Part shown: piece by piece, positions 50,339 through 59,893 of the stretch | Layout of the letters: the number at the start of each line of letters is the position of its first letter | How positions within the stretch are numbered: position 1 is the stretch's first letter | NCBI GenBank assembly: GCA_951394045.1 | Contig: OX595993.1 | Coordinates: forward strand, 1,426,001 to 1,490,000 | Length of the DNA: 64,000 nucleotides | Source: Nitzschia sp. DOCU1 | Lineage: Eukaryota; Bacillariophyta; Bacillariophyceae; Bacillariales; Bacillariaceae | Direction of reading: 5' to 3' | Made by a program: the position numbers and the translations under genes | Notes under the pieces: model-generated | Seen by the model: the letters and a program-made list of their open reading frames with translations, nothing else | Database searches by the model: none | What the model was told of the DNA's origin: nothing

Positions 50339-51606
50339 ATGATGAAACGTTTTGGCAATCGGATATCGAGCCACCGCTTGTACAAGAGTCAAAAGTCTCG
50401 GCGACCTATTGGAATTGTGGACGGCGCAGTGCGGTTCCTGGCGGTGTGTTGCTTAGTCGGATTGATCTTTGTCCGAGACGTGCCGTCGGTGGAATGGGGG
50501 CCGTTATTGGACTATGCTTCGATGACTACGCTAGCAGGTTCTGAGAATACTGCCACGGGAAATGGTGCGATTGTACTCTTGGCGCCCCAACGAAACGAAG
50601 GATCCCTTTGGGCCAAGAATTTGGATCGCTTTTGCTTGCTGCTGCGAGCCGTTCGGAGCATTGACAAACATTGGAGTAGCACCAAGTTTGGTGGCTATCC
50701 GATCTATATTTTGGTGGCAAAAGATCACGAATTGGATCCTAGGGGATTGGACGGACCTTACACAGAAGCCGACCAAGCTTTAATTCGACGTTGGGCGCCA
50801 AACTCGACCATTCATTTCTTGCCAATCGAGCTTTATTCGGGGGAAGCCTTGGAGCCTGATACAACACCGGAACAGGTGCTGGAATGGCGGCAAGGCAAGG
50901 ATGGGGCTGTCGCGGGCAGGGATCTGGGGTACACCAGCATGTGTAGACTATGGAGTGGGCGCTTGCAGTCCATGTCGTTTCTGGACGGCTACACCTACTA
51001 TCTACGAATGGATGATGATAGTCTGTTAACCAAAGATTTGACTTATGATCCATTCGAACGAATGGACGAATCTGGCCTGACATATGTTTATCGTCGGATC
51101 GCGCGTGATCACTGGGGAATCCAGCAACTCTGGAAGGTCACCAAGCCCGTTCTTGATGCCGACTTGGTTTCCAACGGAAAGCTACCATTTGTTGCCTCGG
51201 GCGGGCGGTACGAGGGAAGCCAACCCTACAACAACTTCCACATTTCGCGGGTTGATTTCTGGAGAAATGAGACTTGGTGGCAGCGAATCTGGCAGGATTA
51301 CAATCAACATCATTTGTTTTTCAAGCATAGGGTTGGAGACGCAAATGTTCACGCCATGGCGATTATGGTCATGGCGCAACTTGGGTACAAGGTCGAGGTT
51401 TGGAGAGAGTTTCCTTATGTTCACAACAGCAATGACGATCCTAGGGTAGGTGGGCTCGGTGCAATGGGTCGTCAGATTGAATAATGGGTTCTCACTTTCT
51501 CTGTCGTACTTCCTTACAGTGGTTTGATAATGGAGAGGCCTGGGGCAACGAGTGCCGCCAGGACTATGATACCCATTTGAAAGAGAGTAAACCACCCAAC
51601 GAATGA
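50339..51606 (+). CDS. GT15-family alpha-1,2-mannosyltransferase
   Basis: Exons 50339-51445 and 51520-51606 (74-bp GTAGGT...CAG intron, phase 0) give 397 residues. Topology is type II: a short basic tail then a single anchor (VRFLAVCCLVGLIFV). The catalytic region matches the KRE2/MNT1 family: YTSMCRLWSG, YYLRMDDDSLL with its metal-binding acidic triplet, YNNFHISRVDFWR and the VGDANVHAMAI region. The second exon supplies the family C-terminus (WFDNGEAWGNEC). GT15 enzymes add alpha-1,2-mannose to glycoproteins in the Golgi from GDP-mannose. Without splicing the frame ends at 51484 and lacks that block. A copia element ends 227 bp upstream. The first of two adjacent ATGs is at 50339. Confidence 0.88.
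51446..51519 (+). other. intron of the GT15 gene
   Basis: GTAGGT at 51446 to ACAG at 51519. It joins NDDPR to WFDNGEAWGN and supplies the conserved C-terminus. Confidence 0.88.
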
Positions 51607-51820
51607 TACCTCATTAAAAATTTTCGTTGTCATCTGACTGCTGTGCACGACGCTTCTTTACTGATGACATACTCGTTGGGGGTAGTGGAGATGAAAAGAA
51701 ACCCAGGTCTGCACAGTATCGCTGCGAGGCCCCTCCATACAAGGGAAAGTCTACTCTGGTTCGAATGGAAAACCAAGTTTCAATAACAATTTTAAGCCAT
51801 CATGTCCACGTAACTATTGC

Positions 51821-52318
51821 TCACGATTCCATCCAAGTTCCACCCGGGGTTGAATTGTCAAAAAATACCTCGCTGTACGGAGGTTCCTCCAAACTTGCCA
51901 ATTCCTGAATAGATTTCTCGCCCTGAAGCTCCTTTCCCGCCCATTCACTAAACTTATCACGGCCACCGATGGCTTCGATTTGATTGTCTCCGCCGCGTTC
52001 CAACCACACAAATGGAGACGAAGTATGACTGGCCACGGTCTTGCTTTTGTTGTCCAGGGTCGAAATCTTGGCCTTTTGATCTTCAGGAATTTCTTGTTTT
52101 AACGCTCGTAGAAAATCCCGGAATTCAAAAGTGGAAAAGTAAAACCATGTTTCGTACTTGTCGGGATGCTCCTTGGCAATGACCGCGGCAAGCTTTTGGG
52201 CACGCCCCGTGTTGTGGGACAATCCAAACCCAGCCACGCAAATCCTAGTCTTATCGGCGGAGACCGGTGGTCTTGGAGGGATTGGCACGTGAACCAGTTT
52301 CTTTAAGAAAAATGCCAT
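51821..52318 (-). CDS. small conserved-looking protein, possible thioredoxin-like fold
   Basis: 165 residues from ATG 52318, single exon, soluble and charged. The core TRICVAGFGLSHNTGRAQKL, then a YETWFYFSTFEFRDFL segment, and SPFVWLERGGDNQIEAIGG, gives a beta-alpha-beta pattern with a terminal glycine turn, like glutaredoxin-fold proteins. The family's Cys pair is absent; the single Cys is before GFG. I do not assign a function. Codon usage and lack of low complexity suggest a real gene. It faces away from the GT15 gene (convergent), 214 bp apart. Confidence 0.65.
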   Translation of the reverse strand: MAFFLKKLVHVPIPPRPPVSADKTRICVAGFGLSHNTGRAQKLAAVIAKEHPDKYETWFYFSTFEFRDFLRALKQEIPEDQKAKISTLDNKSKTVASHTSSPFVWLERGGDNQIEAIGGRDKFSEWAGKELQGEKSIQELASLEEPPYSEVFFDNSTPGGTWMES

Positions 52319-52760
52319 TGCTTTGTGCCGGGGAGTGGGGGTAGGGAATCAGATTATCGAATCAGACTGATGTGGAAGCAGCCATCCATATTGAAACTAT
52401 CGGATTCATCCGAGTGTGGTTCAAGATGAGAAGAACAACAAGAAGGACCCGCCGACGCTTGCTATTCGCACACCTATTGCTTCCAAAGCATTCGTCACGA
52501 TCGAATGAATCAATCGATCTTTGCGGAATCTCTCTGTGTCGATGTGATCGAGTCGGACAAGTCGTCGTGGAGTCCGTCGACCCAAATGCCACGATCTTTC
52601 CTCCCCCCACTCTCGTCGGCGTCGAAATCTTGCAACACAGGAAAGAGAAATACGAAAGGAGTAAACAATACTACGACCGAGGTAGATTCCTCATCCTATG
52701 TTGACTATTCCTATTTTAGCACGAGAGCTGATTTCCTCCTCGATGGTCGACAACAAGATG
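52319..52760. other. intergenic, no firm gene
   Basis: About 440 bp before the dead glycine-rich copy. A plus-strand frame from ATG 52505 runs through this stretch into the antisense of the dead copy; it is not accepted as a gene because its Pro-rich half is the complement of Gly codons. Confidence 0.45.
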
Positions 52761-53113
52761 TTTACTTGGAAGGATTGTTAGATCGGCCACCGCCGCTCGG
52801 GTTTCCAGTGGTAGAAGGCCAGCTGCCCCTGTTTCATGGTCCTAGGCCACCACCAGCTCCTGGTCTACTTCCTCCTCCGCCGCCGCCCTTGCCACCACCA
52901 CCACTTTTCCCTCCGCCGCAGCCACCACCGCCACCGCTTTTGCCTCCGTCGCCCCCGCCGCCTTTCTTCAATTGCACGGGACGATCACGGACAGCAATCG
53001 ATGGTGCGATCCCGTCATGGACGGCTCTTGGAATACACCAGCCAATGATGCCAACAGCAGAACTGGAAAGCAAAAGATCAGTCAGCTGGGCAGCCGGCCT
53101 TGACAAGGATCAT
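52761..53113 (-). pseudogene. dead copy of the glycine-rich protein gene (inverted duplicate)
   Basis: Minus-strand sequence closely matches the plus-strand gene at 53541-53870 from ATG 53113 to TAA at 52763-52761. It has a four-base insertion about 16 bases after the ATG that breaks the frame, and an in-frame TGA (GLGP-stop) where the intact copy has Gly. The Gly-rich core (GGGGKSGGGG) and the C-terminus (TGNPSGGGRSNNPSK) remain. An antisense Pro-rich frame exists over it and is treated as a shadow. Confidence 0.75.
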
Positions 53114-53540
53114 GTCGTTGGTGTTTCGTCGCTTTTCAGGAAATACTTCCGTGAAAGAGTGAGTTGTGTTTCAGCAGTGGTGCTGGGCGACAGTGAGTTC
53201 GTGGGGGACTATTGTGCCAAGACATCTCATGTAAAGAAGCCATGGTATCTAAGAAAAGATATGGCTTTGCATGAAAATCCAAGTTTGAATCTTCTTTGAA
53301 AAGCCCATGTCCTACCGGCTACCAGATATACATACCACGTCAATCAACCAAAGACAGATAATGCCGTACTGACTGTCTGCCTGTACCATCAGGTACCGCC
53401 CAACTCAGATTTTCATGTGAAGCCATATCTTTTGAAACGGCGTCTCAACATAACTCCCGAATCCTCCCTCATTAGCAGCACTGCTTCTGACACACAATCA
53501 CTTTTTTCACGGATATACCGCAAAGCGAAACACTAACAAC

Positions 53541-53870
53541 ATGATTCTAATCAAGGTGGCCCAAAAGGCTGCTCTCTTGATTCCAACTTCAGCTGTTGGC
53601 ACCACTGTCTGGTATCTCCCAAGAGGCATGCATAATGCGATTGCGATGTTGATCAGTGTTCGTCACTGTCATGCCTACGAAGGTTCCGCACAGTTCAAGC
53701 AAGGTGGGGGTGGTGGCAAAAGTGGTGGTGGCGGTGGTGGTGGCAAGGGCGGCGGTGGAGGTAAAGGAGGAGGAGCTGGTCGTGGCCAAGGACCGGGAAA
53801 CGGGGCAGGCTGGCCTTCTACCACTGGAAACCCGAGCGGCGGTGGCCGTTCTAACAATCCTTCCAAGTAA
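53541..53870 (+). CDS. small glycine-rich protein
   Basis: 109 residues from ATG 53541. The first 20 residues are mildly hydrophobic (LIKVAQKAALLIPTSAVG), then a short region with a His/Cys pair (RHCHAYEG), then (GGGGK)n-type repeats and an RGQGPGNGAGWPSTTG tail. Small glycine-rich proteins in diatoms can be cell-wall or stress-related, but nothing here proves a role. It is the intact copy of a head-to-head duplicated pair. The upstream 130 bp are also duplicated, so both copies had a promoter. Confidence 0.6.
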   Translation: MILIKVAQKAALLIPTSAVGTTVWYLPRGMHNAIAMLISVRHCHAYEGSAQFKQGGGGGKSGGGGGGGKGGGGGKGGGAGRGQGPGNGAGWPSTTGNPSGGGRSNNPSK

Positions 53871-54228
53871 CCGCTCACTCTCGTAGAGTACTTCTTTAAA
53901 ATGTTTAACTGCTGAGAAATGCCACTGCACCTACTAGTTAACCAAAACCTTGGATACCCCTTCCCACTCACATCGAGTGTAGTGCAGATGGTGGTAGTTT
54001 TGTAGGTCCTACCAATATGGACATGCGTTCTGAAAGTCGAGACTGATCAATATTGACGACGACACTGGTACTAGTGTATAGTAGAACAATCTGTATACGT
54101 AGTGTCCTACTTTTACAGCATTTGACCACAAAAGGTATCATTCTGATAGATATGCTACCATCACTGTAGTTCAAAACTGGATTCTTGTTGTGCGTGATAA
54201 TGATGATCGTTTGTTCCTTTTGACCGGA
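53871..54228. other. intergenic, no gene seen
   Basis: About 360 bp between the glycine-rich gene and the Mpv17-family gene end; no features. Confidence 0.45.
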
Positions 54229-55061
54229 TCATCCACCCCGTGTCAACGACAAGACACACATGTAAAAAAAGGACAAACCTGCCATCCATGGAATACGCTT
54301 GTGCGTTGGCATGACACCATATGTGACCGCATGCCCCGGAAACCACACCATCCACGAGTTGCGCCAATCCACCCAAGCATTGGCTTGGTAGCTCCCGAGT
54401 GCCGCCGTCAGCACAACCGACCATGTCAGTGTCCCTTGCACCATGAATTCTCTAAATATATAAAAGGTTGGCATGAACAACAATGGATCACTTAGCAAGT
54501 TCATTCCACAAATCTTGGAGATCACATTTCTTGGCGTTGTTCCTGGAAAGAGTCGTTCCCAACCCCAATTGGATTGACAATGGCATATTGAGCGCATCCT
54601 TGATATAAAAAGCCAAATGCCGCAAACAAGGCAGATCGTTTTCGATTCCATGAACTTGCTTCAAAAATGAGTTGTGTGAGCAAATCAGCACAAAACGCAT
54701 TAAGCATTGTGATCATGATGGCCGAAATGAATGGATGACGCTGCAAAAAACTGCCTTGTTGTTGTTGCTTGGGAGAATGATCCGCTCGAAAGAAGGGACG
54801 ACGTGATCGAATCTTTCCGACCAAAGAAGGATAATCATCACTCTCTTCCAAAGGGGGAGCTATGCTTGCTTGTTTCAGAGCGGTGGAGGAGGATATCGGA
54901 ATGCATCACGTTTTATGGGATGACGATGGGTGGAATGCCGCCGCCAATGATGATGCCCGCCGACCCCCATCACGGGGAAAAGCCTCGGAACTAGCGAGAA
55001 GCAAGATAAGAACCAACAAAGGGTGCAGCATGGTTGTAGGAGACCGGCAAGATGTTCTCAT
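54229..55061 (-). pseudogene. Mpv17/PMP22-family membrane protein with plastid-type leader, frame broken twice
   Basis: The C-terminal part is clearly Mpv17/PMP22: GWERLFPGTTP, FMPTFYIFREFMVQG, a NAWVDWRNSWMVWFPGH block and a final membrane helix ending in SLTRGG. An N-terminal part from ATG 55061 (or 55031) holds a signal peptide LLVLILLLASSEA cut before Phe, a plastid-type presequence. Both parts are in the same frame but separated by one TGA at 54908-54906 (SSSHKT-stop-CIPIS). A second lesion lies at about 54565-54575, where QYAIVNPI and GWERLF sit in frames one base apart, as if one base were missing from a G/T run. Mpv17-family proteins form channels in organelle inner membranes. Either decayed or affected by sequence errors. 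Confidence 0.7.
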
Positions 55062-55523
55062 TGTAGTAGTTGTGAAATTGTGAGGTCCCATTGGAACGTG
55101 TGATGTTGTGATGGCGTTCGATTGGCAGTTTTTCGCGAAGCATCGAAGGAGGAAATCTTCTTGTGTGCCGAGTTTTGGGACCTCGCCCATTCTTGATGCC
55201 AACAATCGAAATAAATGCGACGCCGCAACGTCACAAAAAGAGCTCGAACGTTTCTCGACTGCTGTGACGTCACAGCACTGTCTGTCCAATCAACTGGCTC
55301 GCTTTCTTCCGAAATAGAACGCATCCACCAATCAGAGTGATTTCAGCAGGTCGCCCACTTTTCCACGGGTATTATCATACACAGCGATAAAATTCTTCGG
55401 ACAAATTTCGAAAGTCCAACGACCATCCCTTCCCCCTCCCGTCTTCGCTGTCCTCTTCTCGTTCCCTCGCGGCTCGCTCAACTCCACACACACAGCACCA
55501 CCACCGATCGCCGCAGCGCCGCG
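55062..55523. other. divergent promoter region, no gene seen
   Basis: About 460 bp between the Mpv17-like and choline/ethanolamine kinase genes. It contains two GTGACGTCA-like sites near 55262-55270 and 55227-55235 region, and a CCCTCCC/CTTC pyrimidine-rich stretch before the kinase ATG. Confidence 0.4.
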
Positions 55524-56918
55524 ATGAGCTCTCACTCACCTCGGTGTCTTTTATCAGCAGCGACAAACACAAGGCGGTCGTACCCGTACTGTAGATTGCC
55601 TCACCGCTTGATTCCAAATCCGTCCAGGTGGCTGTCTCCTCGTGTTATTTGTCTTGCCACCATGCCCGCCAAACCGTCGATTCCCCGCACCACCACCACC
55701 ACTTCTAGGACGGCGCCTAACACCGATGCGTCATTTTCAAAGACGTCGAGTTATCGCGACAATGCCGATGTCATCGTGCCCCTGTCGGTGGACCCCCACG
55801 CCTCCAGTCGTGACGACCAGCTCCGTCAGGTGGCTCGAGTCATTTGCCCCTTTTTGAGTGACGACTTTGATCAGGCAGAAGTCTCCGTAGTGGGCAACAA
55901 AGCCAGTGAATTGCACGTCAAACCACTGCTAGGTGGACTCTCGAATGAATTGTTTATTGTTTCCAGAGTGGGAGCTCCGTCCGTCTTAGTAAGAATTCAT
56001 CCACCAGAAGCACAAGAAGGGACTGCCGTCGTGGATCGAAAAGTGGAGAATCGTTTGGTGGCTTGGTTGAGTCGCGAACGAATGGCGCCCACCTTTTATG
56101 GTCGATTTGAAAATGGACGCGTCGAGGAATTGTACCCCAATGTCTCGCCCTTGAGTTCTGCCGAAATGAATGCCTACGGTCCCAAGATTGCAGTAGCGTT
56201 GGCAGATTTTCATTCCCTCGAGGCGCCCACCAATGTGTTGCCCAAACCCCATCAAATTCCGTCGCGCTATGATACCGTGGACTTGTGGATTCGATCCATT
56301 CAGCAAAATACGGCTTCGAGTCCGCAGGATGTACTGTCGCTGGTAAATCGAATCCAATCCGAATGGAAGTGGCTACGAGCGCAGCTATTAGAGGAACCTC
56401 CCACGCGCACGGGGGCACAACTCCGGGCATTGCAATTTATTCGAGAAATGGTCGTCACACACATGGACTGTCAATCTCTCAATGTCCTCAAAGACTCAAA
56501 TGCCACAAACGGACAAGGTCCTATTCGGTTGATTGATTTCGAATATGCCGGCTGGAACCCTCGAGCATCCGATCTTGCAAATACCTTTTGTGAATATTGT
56601 GACATGAACAATATCTGTGCCGACTATGCAGCGGAATATCCGTCGGAACAAGCTCAGAACGTGTTTTTGAAAGCCTATATGGAGAGATGTCGTCGAACAA
56701 CAAATTTGGTCGAACGAGAGGAGGAGTGGGACGAAGTTTTAGAAACGCTACGGTCAGAGATTGGACGATTTACGTTATTGTCGCACTTGGGATGGGCGGC
56801 TTGGGCAATCGTAATGGTGCAAGAAGCGACCATTGACTTTGATTATATTGCGTATGCCAAGCATCGCATGGATGGATATGATTTTGGAAAGAGGCAATTC
56901 TTTTCAAATGACTGCTAG
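55524..56918 (+). CDS. choline/ethanolamine kinase
   Basis: 464 residues, single exon, from ATG 55524. It phosphorylates choline or ethanolamine with ATP, the first step of the Kennedy pathway to phosphatidylcholine and phosphatidylethanolamine. Domain signs in order: the GGLSNELF ATP loop, VLVRIHP, the catalytic Brenner motif THMDCQSLN (HxDxxxxN), and the metal-binding IDFEYAGWNPR. A HLGWAAWAIV helix near the C-terminus is also typical. The N-terminal 45 residues are Arg/Ser-rich with no acids (RRSYPYCRLPHRLIP), suggesting an organelle presequence; a second Met at residue 47 (MPAKPSIP) would give a cytosolic form. Substrate choice cannot be decided. Confidence 0.9.
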   Translation: MSSHSPRCLLSAATNTRRSYPYCRLPHRLIPNPSRWLSPRVICLATMPAKPSIPRTTTTTSRTAPNTDASFSKTSSYRDNADVIVPLSVDPHASSRDDQLRQVARVICPFLSDDFDQAEVSVVGNKASELHVKPLLGGLSNELFIVSRVGAPSVLVRIHPPEAQEGTAVVDRKVENRLVAWLSRERMAPTFYGRFENGRVEELYPNVSPLSSAEMNAYGPKIAVALADFHSLEAPTNVLPKPHQIPSRYDTVDLWIRSIQQNTASSPQDVLSLVNRIQSEWKWLRAQLLEEPPTRTGAQLRALQFIREMVVTHMDCQSLNVLKDSNATNGQGPIRLIDFEYAGWNPRASDLANTFCEYCDMNNICADYAAEYPSEQAQNVFLKAYMERCRRTTNLVEREEEWDEVLETLRSEIGRFTLLSHLGWAAWAIVMVQEATIDFDYIAYAKHRMDGYDFGKRQFFSNDC

Positions 56919-57280
56919 CTACTAATATCGTTAAACGATAAACCATAAACTACAAGCTATCGTACTAGGTAGTTTTGTTTTTGAGCGGCACACCCGATGG
57001 ATAGAGCGGGCAGTGTTTAGAACCCCCTATTGCTAGAAACCGGTGGCGCGGTGAATACCACAGAAGGAACTAGACTTTGAACGAATGCCGGACTCTGGCA
57101 ATCTACCAGGTAAAGACTCATTGCAGCCAGTTCAGCTGTCCTACCCCAACAACCCTGAAAAACGGGTCCACTATTCTTGACTTGCATAGAGTTTAATTTG
57201 CTAACGCAATACGATTACTTCTACTACTTGATACAGCCATCCTGTGTTGCCTTGCTGATCTTCACCCATGGAGCGATTTC
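56919..57280. other. convergent intergenic spacer, no gene seen
   Basis: About 360 bp between the stops of the kinase and the EGF-like gene; no features. Confidence 0.45.
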
Positions 57281-58165
57281 TTAAATCACTTCGGCATCCG
57301 ATTTGGCCTGGAACGTTTCCGAAGTTTGGATTCCAGCATTCTCCAATCGGCGCTTTCGACGAAGTTTCTTCTTTTTCTTCTGGTCGCGAAATAAGAGGAA
57401 TCCAGTAATACCAAATACAACTGCAAGTGTAACGCCCACAATGAAGCCCACACTCTTATTGCTAGTGGCCGTGGTAGCCACTTCGTTCATGGTCACGGAT
57501 CCTTTGTAAGTGATAGTTTCGCATTTACTGCCGCCATAACCTTCTTGACAAATGCATCCAACAGCTCTAAAAACAAATGGAAAGATTAACACAAGGAAAA
57601 AAGTCAAATGGTCAACATCTTCACACCGTAGTTTCGCTCCTCCATTGCAATCGTCGCCTTACTTTTGACCCTCATGATCCTTCTTCTTGCACTGCCCCCC
57701 ATTCGTACAGTAGGACATTTGACTGGATGAAAAATCTGCGCTGTTCTTGTTGCAAAATACAGTAGAAATTTTCTTGCAGTACTTTGGAACATATGCAGCT
57801 GCGAAATTGGTATTTTCAACGTCACATTCACAGCGCCACCACAATTTGCCATCCATATCCGTTTCCTTGGCACAAGCTTGCCCGTTGAAACAGGTCTGCA
57901 CGCCCTCGGGGCAGACTTTCATAGCAATCTCACACTGTAACCCCGTGAAGCCTGCGGGACAACCACAATACATTCCTACACCTTTTGGGGGGCCTGTGGC
58001 CTCCCATGGCAATTCCTCCGACTCTTCTGGTGTTTCCGCGTAAGTTCCAAATTTACCCTTGCCGTGTCGACATTGTCCACCGTTGTAGCAAAACAGATTG
58101 CATGTAAAATCGTACGTGGCCAAAGCCGAATACGGCAATAACAACAACAAAACCAGACTCCTCAT
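57281..58165 (-). CDS. EGF-like domain type I membrane protein
   Basis: Exons 58165-57663 and 57566-57281 (96-bp GTAAGG...TTTAG intron) give 262 residues. Signal peptide SLVLLLLLPYSALA, then three EGF-like Cys modules: CNLFCYNGGQC ... GMYCGCPAGFTGLQC; CPEGVQTCFNGQAC ... CECDV; CTNGGQCKKK ... GCICQEGYGGSKC, the last split by the intron. A membrane helix (VGFIVGVTLAVVFGITGFLLF) and a basic cytosolic tail (KKKKKLRRKRR) follow. EGF modules bind protein or polysaccharide partners at the cell surface; this layout is common in diatoms but its function is not established. The final helix and stop-transfer charges make the topology clear. Start ATG 58165 is the first before the signal peptide. Confidence 0.85.
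57567..57662 (-). other. intron of the EGF-like membrane protein gene
   Basis: Donor GTAAGG at 57662, acceptor TTTTTAG ending at 57567. It joins DHEGQ to KAVGCICQEG and completes the third EGF module. Confidence 0.83.
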
Positions 58166-58768
58166 GGCCGCCTTATAAACCAAATGAGAACTACTTGTGG
58201 AGCTGTCGAGCAACAGCACCAACAACAACGACTGCCGTAGCCCTTATCCCACAAGTCTGTGACCCCCAAAATAACCAAACGAAGGATCACGAAATGGTGG
58301 CGGCAGGATTTGGTTCCGAAAAGAAAGGTGCGAGATACCGTGGATCATTTTCTACGTAATTCCATATACAAATCCTCAGAGGCCCGAGATACCGCACTAT
58401 GACCCAAGAAAATTTCGACTGATGGCAACGACTCATTCGAACAATTGTAGCAAATCCCGCCGGCCACTAGAATTGGCAAGATGAACTCTATGAGTACCGG
58501 TAGTTGGGCCGAGAATCTGCCAACAAACTCAAAAACAGTGCGGCAAGGACGTAGCTATGTAGTGGGAAGCAGAGTGTGGTTCTTTGACTTCTAGTGTTTG
58601 TTGGCCCAGATCGCAGAATGTGTGCTGTTCGGCGGCCAAATTTAGTGTAATACTCAAGTTAACGAGAGTGTCCACATGTTATATAGCTAGTAATACGCTT
58701 TGAAAGTGACCCTCGGCGCGATGGTGGCCCATCTGTTGTCAAGTGGAAGGCTATTACTAGTACATTGG
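58166..58768. other. intergenic, no gene seen
   Basis: About 600 bp between two minus-strand genes. It includes the promoter of the EGF-like gene. No gene features. Confidence 0.45.
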
Positions 58769-59392
58769 CTAGAACAGCTTCGGCATTTCCACTTCTTCCC
58801 CCGTCTCTTTTTGCCTTCTTATAGCTTCTTCAACCCACTTCTCCATCATTTCTTCCATTGGATTGTTTTCCAGCTTTCCCACATAGGGATACTTGTCGTG
58901 TAATTGAAAGAAAGATAACCAGCGTTTGGCTTCCTCAAGTTCCTTTTCCGCCAAATCTTGTGCAGACTTTTCGAGACACTCGTCTAGCTTGCAGCCCGTC
59001 CCCAGTGCGTACGTAACATCTCGACCCGGAAACATGTGATATCTCGAGGTGGGTCCATAAAATTTATGGCCCGCCGACACGTCGTAGATTCGACCGAAAA
59101 CGCTCAGAAGCAGTTTGTCGTCGTCTGCGCCGTATTCCCAGAGTTCTTCAACAGTATAGGTGGGCACATTGTCCGGTTCTTCGTCAAAGTCGATGCCAAG
59201 CAGTGGGTCTTCTTTCTTCATAAGGATCGTCATGAGTGCCATGCTATTGCCCTTATGGCGTCGTCGGTAAGCCTTGACGCGCCCAAGATCTCGAAAGAAA
59301 CCCATCAAGAAAAGATTCAGCCGATCCTTGTTTGCTTGCACGGCAATGCCAGCTGCGACGATCGGTATTGTTATGAGAAACCAGGGAACCAT
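58769..59392 (-). CDS. membrane-associated progesterone receptor (MAPR) family, cytochrome b5-like heme-binding protein
   Basis: 207 residues from ATG 59392. A hydrophobic N-terminal anchor (FLITIPIVAAGIAV) precedes a soluble domain at about 75-160: YTVEELWEYG, LLLSVFGRIYDVSAG, KFYGPTSRYHMFPGRDVTYALG. This matches MAPR proteins, which bind heme through Tyr residues rather than the two His of cytochrome b5, and associate with P450s, sterol enzymes and membrane trafficking. The family Tyr residues in YDVS, FYGP and RYH positions are present. The C-terminus is Glu/Lys-rich. ER or related membrane location is inferred from the anchor. Confidence 0.87.
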   Translation of the reverse strand: MVPWFLITIPIVAAGIAVQANKDRLNLFLMGFFRDLGRVKAYRRRHKGNSMALMTILMKKEDPLLGIDFDEEPDNVPTYTVEELWEYGADDDKLLLSVFGRIYDVSAGHKFYGPTSRYHMFPGRDVTYALGTGCKLDECLEKSAQDLAEKELEEAKRWLSFFQLHDKYPYVGKLENNPMEEMMEKWVEEAIRRQKETGEEVEMPKLF

Positions 59393-59893
59393 TGTAAGTA
59401 TGTGGTAGGAAAATAATATATAGCTGTTACGATGGCAATAGGATAGCGAGACAAGAAAGTGTAAATGGCAGAGTTTGGCTATGTCGTCATTTTGCTCGAG
59501 CAGAATTGCGTCGTGGCGATGTTGGTCAGTGGTCAGTGGAAAGCACGATCCGTGGCTTCAACGAACTTCTTCGTCGTCAGTCGTGGATCCTTTTGTGCTA
59601 ACCATCCGCGCCAACTACTCGGGAAAAGCACATAGAGCAGCAAACTTTACTAGACAACTATTTGTTACGAAGTAGTAGTAAACATGTCATAGTCAATGGC
59701 TGCGAGAGTATAGCTACGATGTGAACCCACAGAGTAAAACTGCCTATCGGTACGTGTGGTTCCGCGACAGTCTACTAGTATCGTTTGAAAGGACTTGCTA
59801 TTACGACAATGTTGCGAGTGCTATACTCATCCAGAGGCCAAGCGGCAATAGCCGTCGGCATCAACTACTTTTCTCTTACTACTAGAGAAGAAC
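59393..59893. other. intergenic, no gene seen
   Basis: About 500 bp between two minus-strand genes, no features beyond the expected promoter and 3' UTR. Confidence 0.45.

Larger units (their letters stand above)
52761..53870. repeat. head-to-head inverted duplication, two arms with spacer
   Basis: Arms of about 500 bp cover the glycine-rich gene and its promoter-proximal region in opposite orientation (left about 52761-53280, right about 53410-53870). Matching stretches upstream of the two ATGs include GATTTTCATG followed by AAGCCATATCTTTT, and a conserved TTTCACGGA block about 40 bases from each ATG. The centre about 53290-53400 is unique. Confidence 0.78.

Noticed and set aside
52505..53299. 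Plus-strand 264-codon Pro-rich frame
   Set aside because: Its Pro-rich part is the antisense of the glycine-rich copy, and the inverted duplicate shows which strand is coding. A real overlapping gene is not excluded but has no support.
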